From DAIODI01 sp046349255 (GTDB lineage: Bacteria > Pseudomonadota > Alphaproteobacteria > Rhizobiales > Aestuariivirgaceae): a stretch of 64,000 nucleotides of DNA. The DNA lies in NCBI GenBank assembly GCA_046349255.1, contig JAXMCR010000004.1, positions 558,001 through 622,000 on the forward strand, written 5' to 3'. A program made the translations under genes and the position numbers. This document shows, one piece after another, positions 60,389 through 64,000 of this stretch. Below the pieces are notes generated by a model. It was not told the DNA's origin and ran no database searches. It saw only the letters and a program-made list of their open reading frames with translations. Each line of letters begins with the position of its first letter. Within the stretch, counting starts at the first letter, position 1.

Positions 60389-60685
60389 GCCGTCCCTCCG
60401 ACGTCCAACTGGGGAATTATGCCGCCATAGGACAACAGGACGTCGACGATCTCAATGGGCCTCGATCTCTTGCGCGGCGGCTGCCGCGGACGTTGATGAA
60501 GACAGTTCTCATGCAGGCGTTAACCTGCCGTTTGCCGAACGGGAGCAATCTCGCACCGATCGTGCTCGCGAAGGCGATACAACCATCCGTAGGCGGAACG
60601 AGTATGGCACGGCGCTTGCTCGAAATGGCTGTCCATCTCCAGAAAGTCCGTATAGGGATGGTTTTGGGACGCTAGCAGCAGTCGG

Positions 60686-63136
60686 ATGGGGATGCCTCAG
60701 GCCGGTTTCACCAACGATCAGATCACCGCGCAGCTCCTGAGCGGCTGGTACTGGCAAGATTCGCCCGGCGGGCCGCCGGCGATGACGATCACCTACGGCT
60801 TCCCGACGGCGCGCGGCTGGTTCCCCTCGATGCAGCCCGAGTACGCCGGGTGGTCGGCGTTCAGTCCGACGCAGGCCGCCGCCGCGCGGCACGCGATGGC
60901 GCTCTGGGATGACCTGATCGCCCCGACGCTGGTCGAATGGAGTGCGCCCGGCCACAACCCGAACGCCGCCGACATCCGGATCTCGAACTCGTCGAGCATC
61001 GATTACGCGCAGACGTATTTCCCCGGGTTGACGAACAACGACTCGAGCATCGACGAGCAGGTCTCGGGCGCATCCTGGTTCAACCGGGCCTACCCGGAAC
61101 TCGCCGTCGCGACGGTCGGCGGCTACGGATTCCAGACCTTCCTGCATGAACTCGGGCACGCGCTGGGACTGAACCATCCCGGGCCCTACGACGGCGCGGG
61201 CGCAAGCTACCAGACCGACGCCGTCTACGCCGAGGACACCTGGCAGTACACGGTGATGTCGTACTTCGACTCGGTGAATACCGGGGCCGACTGGTATGGC
61301 GCGAACGGCGTCTTTTACTACGCGCAGACGCCGATGGTGCACGACGTGATGGCGATCCAGGCCATCTACGGCGCGGACCTGACGACGCGGGCAGGAGACA
61401 CGGTCTACGGGTTCAATTCGACCGCGGGCGAGATGGTCTTCGACTTCCGCGTGAACAAGAACCCGGTACTGACGATCTGGGACGGCGGCGGCACCGACAC
61501 GATCGATCTCTCCGGCTTTTCCTCGCCGGCCAAGCTGAGCCTCGAGCCAGGCGCGTACAGCGACTTCAACGGCATGACGAAGAATGTCGCCATCGCCTTC
61601 AACGCCTGGATCGAGAACGCGACCGGCGGGTCCGGCAACGACACCATCACCGGCAACAAGCTCGACAACATCCTGAAGGGGCTCGCCGGCAACGATACGC
61701 TCGACGGCGGCGACGGCAACGACACCCTCATCGGCGGGCCTGGCGCCGATACGCTGATCGGCGGCAACGGCAACGACTTTCTCGTCTGGGACTCCCAGGA
61801 CGTGTTCAACGGCGGCCCGGGCACCGACACGCTGGTCTTCGCCGACTCGCTTACGCAGGTTGACTTCACCAGCTGGGGAATCGAACAGGCCGAACTGGCG
61901 CTCACCGGCAACGCCGTGTCCAGCTGGTCGACCACGACGCAGTTCTACGATTCCGCCTGGCGCCTCTTCGAGCAGGTCACGAACTATCTCAGCGGATCGA
62001 AGCAGGTCATCGACTGGGATATCGCCAATACCCAACCCTGGGCCACCCATACGCAGTTGTTCGGCCCCGACGGTTCGCTGATCTCGGAACGCTTCCTGGC
62101 GGACGCGGCAAGCCAGTCTCCGGTAACCTCCGACGGACCGGTCGACATCACGTTGAGCGCGACGAGCGTCAGGGAGAACGCGGTCAACGGTACCGTGGTC
62201 GCAACGCTCGGAACCGTCGATCCGACCATCGGCGATGCGTTCACGTACGTCCTGCTCGACGATGCCGGCGGCCGGTTCTCCATCAGCGGCAACACGCTGC
62301 TCGTGAAAAACGGCGCGTTGCTCGACTACGAAACCGCGACGAGCCACCAGATCACCCTGCGGACGATCGATTCGAGCGGTCAAATCTACGACGAGACCGA
62401 CACGATCTCCCTGCAGGACGTCGCCGGCGTAACGCTGACGGGCAGCAAGAAGGCGAACGTTCTCACGGGCACGGGCGAAGCCGACACGCTGAGCGGGCTC
62501 GGCGGCAACGATACCCTGAAGGGCCTCGCCGGCAACGACAAGCTCGTCGGCGGTACAGGCAGCGACGTGATGTACGGCGGGCCAGGCAACGATAGCTACA
62601 GCGTCGACGCGATCGGCGACCGGGTCATCGAGCTGTTCGGCGAGGGCAACGACACGGTCACGTCGTCGATCAACTTCACGTTGTCGGCGAACGTCGAGCA
62701 GCTCGTGCTGACCGGCAAGGCGACCATCGGCACGGGCAACGCGCTCGACAACACGATCACCGGAAACGGGCTCGCCAACACGCTCTCCGGCGGGGATGGC
62801 AACGACTGGCTGAACGGCGGGCTCGGCGCAGACACGCTCACCGGTGGCCTCGGCAATGACACGTTCTATTTCGCGCCCGCGAGCGGGCGCGACACTGTGA
62901 AGGATTTCACGCCGGGCCAGGACAAGATCGCCCTCGACCACACGCTCTACCACTTCGACACGTTCGTGTTCGAGCCGGACGCTACGGCCGATACTGCAGC
63001 GCCCACGTTCCTATACGACATCGGGCTTGGGCAATTGTCGTTCGACGCCGATGGCGCCGGCGGACAGGCGCCGACCGCGGTGGCGGTGTTCACCACCAAG
63101 CCGGCGCTCACGGTGGACGATTTCCTCGTCCTGTAA
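60686..63136 (+). CDS. Serralysin-like RTX metalloprotease
   Basis: An 816-residue secreted zinc protease of family M10B. The zinc site is FLHELGHALGLNH (ligands His154, His158, His164; catalytic Glu155), with the Met-turn at TVMSYF (Met191). Calcium-binding RTX nonapeptides (GGxGxD) cluster near residues 312-375 and 590-730. A cadherin-like domain (VDITLSATSVRENAVNGTVV) sits between them, near 485-580. There is no signal peptide, and the C terminus KPALTVDDFLVL suits type I export. No type I exporter genes are in the window. The 297-base gap upstream holds nothing I can support. Confidence 0.88.
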   Translation: MGMPQAGFTNDQITAQLLSGWYWQDSPGGPPAMTITYGFPTARGWFPSMQPEYAGWSAFSPTQAAAARHAMALWDDLIAPTLVEWSAPGHNPNAADIRISNSSSIDYAQTYFPGLTNNDSSIDEQVSGASWFNRAYPELAVATVGGYGFQTFLHELGHALGLNHPGPYDGAGASYQTDAVYAEDTWQYTVMSYFDSVNTGADWYGANGVFYYAQTPMVHDVMAIQAIYGADLTTRAGDTVYGFNSTAGEMVFDFRVNKNPVLTIWDGGGTDTIDLSGFSSPAKLSLEPGAYSDFNGMTKNVAIAFNAWIENATGGSGNDTITGNKLDNILKGLAGNDTLDGGDGNDTLIGGPGADTLIGGNGNDFLVWDSQDVFNGGPGTDTLVFADSLTQVDFTSWGIEQAELALTGNAVSSWSTTTQFYDSAWRLFEQVTNYLSGSKQVIDWDIANTQPWATHTQLFGPDGSLISERFLADAASQSPVTSDGPVDITLSATSVRENAVNGTVVATLGTVDPTIGDAFTYVLLDDAGGRFSISGNTLLVKNGALLDYETATSHQITLRTIDSSGQIYDETDTISLQDVAGVTLTGSKKANVLTGTGEADTLSGLGGNDTLKGLAGNDKLVGGTGSDVMYGGPGNDSYSVDAIGDRVIELFGEGNDTVTSSINFTLSANVEQLVLTGKATIGTGNALDNTITGNGLANTLSGGDGNDWLNGGLGADTLTGGLGNDTFYFAPASGRDTVKDFTPGQDKIALDHTLYHFDTFVFEPDATADTAAPTFLYDIGLGQLSFDADGAGGQAPTAVAVFTTKPALTVDDFLVL

Positions 63137-63315
63137 GGATTTCCGACGTCCCATCCAACTTCCTGCCACATGCGGCAGCATCGTTGCTTCTTGCGGCTCG
63201 TTGTCAGGGTCTATATGACGGACGCGTCTCTCCGGGGGGAGGGTTTCGCAGCCGAGCCTTGGCCTGCGCGCCCTTTTCCCCGGACAGCCGTTTTCCACGT
63301 CTGGGGAGGAGCGAG

Positions 63316-64000
63316 ATGAAATTCCCTGCGCTGTTCGCAACGGCCTGCCTATCCGCGCTGCTGATCGCCGGCGCCGGATCGCCCCCGCGCGCCTTCGCCC
63401 AGGAGGGGCAGGCCGCCGCCCCGTCGGCGGCGAGCGAAGAAAAGGACGCGGAAAACGCGGCGCTGACGCCTGAGGAGATGGAAATCCTCGTCGCGCGGAT
63501 CGCTTTGTACCCGGACGATCTGATCGCGGCGATCGTCTCCGCCTCGCTCTATCCGTTGCAGATCGTGCAGGCGGAGCGTTTCCTCGAGACGAAGGACAAG
63601 AACAAGGACGCCAAGCCCGACAAGGATTGGGACGGCGCCGTGATCTCGCTGCTCAACTATCCCGAGATCGTGAAGATGATGTCGGACGATCTCGACTGGA
63701 CGCAGGCGCTCGGCGAGGCGGCCGTAAACCAGCAGGCCGATCTCCTTGGCTCGATCCAGCAGCTGCGCGAGAAGGCGGTCGCGATGGGCGTGCTGAAGTC
63801 GAGCGACAAGGTCGTGGTGGAGCAGACCTCCGCACCCCCGCCGGCTCCGCCGGCCGGCTCGGGTGGCGGCGGGTACGCTCCGCCCCCGCCGCAGCAGACG
63901 ATCGTCATCAAGTCGGCCGATCCGCAGGTCATCTACGTGCCGCAGTACCAGCCGCAGATGCTCTACGATCCCTATTACGTGATGCCGCCGCAGCCGATCT
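63316..64000 (+). CDS. DUF3300 protein, cut by the window end
   Basis: An exported protein with signal peptide MKFPALFATACLSALLIAGA and cleavage near AFA. ILVARIALYPDDLIAAIVSA, YPLQIVQAERFLETKDKNKD, MMSDDLDWTQALGEAAVNQQ and ADPQVIYVPQYQPQMLYDPY are the DUF3300 signature. The function of the family is unknown. GGAGGAGCG precedes the ATG. 228 codons are visible and the 3' end lies outside. Confidence 0.85.
   Translation, partial: MKFPALFATACLSALLIAGAGSPPRAFAQEGQAAAPSAASEEKDAENAALTPEEMEILVARIALYPDDLIAAIVSASLYPLQIVQAERFLETKDKNKDAKPDKDWDGAVISLLNYPEIVKMMSDDLDWTQALGEAAVNQQADLLGSIQQLREKAVAMGVLKSSDKVVVEQTSAPPPAPPAGSGGGGYAPPPPQQTIVIKSADPQVIYVPQYQPQMLYDPYYVMPPQPI

Noticed and set aside
60370..60675. 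101-residue open frame upstream of the RTX protease
   Set aside because: No recognisable features, no ribosome site, and composition typical of random GC-rich sequence; the gap seems to hold only regulatory DNA.
61620..62900. Repeated blocks considered as noncoding repeats
   Set aside because: They are RTX nonapeptide codons within the protease gene.

Overview
The window is GC-rich alphaproteobacterial DNA dominated by a complete photosynthesis gene cluster (PGC) of a purple, quinone-type (PufLM) anoxygenic phototroph. The NepR/EcfG general stress module, PpsR/AerR control, 5-aminolevulinate synthase (hemA) and a crtEF-bchCXYZ-puf superoperon all fit Alphaproteobacteria. The stress genes and the LigD/Ku pair suggest Hyphomicrobiales or a relative, but I cannot name the genus.

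Positions 1-11,200 hold stress and envelope genes: a PRC-barrel protein, a 491-residue Gly/Tyr/Ser-repeat protein, a YciF-like (DUF892) protein, a manganese catalase fused to a second DUF892 domain, the anti-sigma factor nepR with its sigma factor ecfG, DUF3309, an AI-2E/PerM-type transporter, a minus-strand run of small membrane proteins, a fatty acid desaturase and a pyroglutamyl peptidase. Several promoter regions here carry GGAAC-N16/17-CGTT, the EcfG promoter signature. The sigma factor and much of its likely regulon therefore sit together. A candidate small RNA with its own terminator lies at about 3137-3256.

Positions 11,499-54,447 are the PGC. On the minus strand: aerR, ppsR, then bchG, a PucC-family carrier, bchP and a small membrane protein. 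On the plus strand: bchFNBHLM, lhaA, puhABC, a 102-residue ORF, acsF, a puhE-GTPase fusion, hemA, crtI, crtB and a small ORF. crtCD are on the minus strand. crtEF, bchCXYZ and pufQBALMC are on the plus strand. bchIDO are on the minus strand. Together they make 5-aminolevulinate, insert magnesium, close the isocyclic ring using oxygen (AcsF), reduce both rings, add and saturate the tail, make carotenoids of the spirilloxanthin type, and assemble LH1, the reaction centre and its tetraheme cytochrome. PpsR-type TGT-N12-ACA palindromes, often in pairs, lie before bchG, bchF, crtD/crtE and bchC, and weakly before bchI. No bchE, crtA or LH2 (puc) genes are in the window.

Positions 54,517-64,000 are accessory: a DUF4188 protein, msrA, ligD and ku (end joining), an HD-domain protein, a serralysin-like RTX metalloprotease and the start of a DUF3300 protein.

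The most unusual item is the single reading frame at 31,360-33,357. It joins the photosynthetic assembly membrane protein PuhE to a COG0523 (CobW-type) metal-chaperone GTPase with about 40 histidines in a low-complexity segment. It sits between acsF and hemA.
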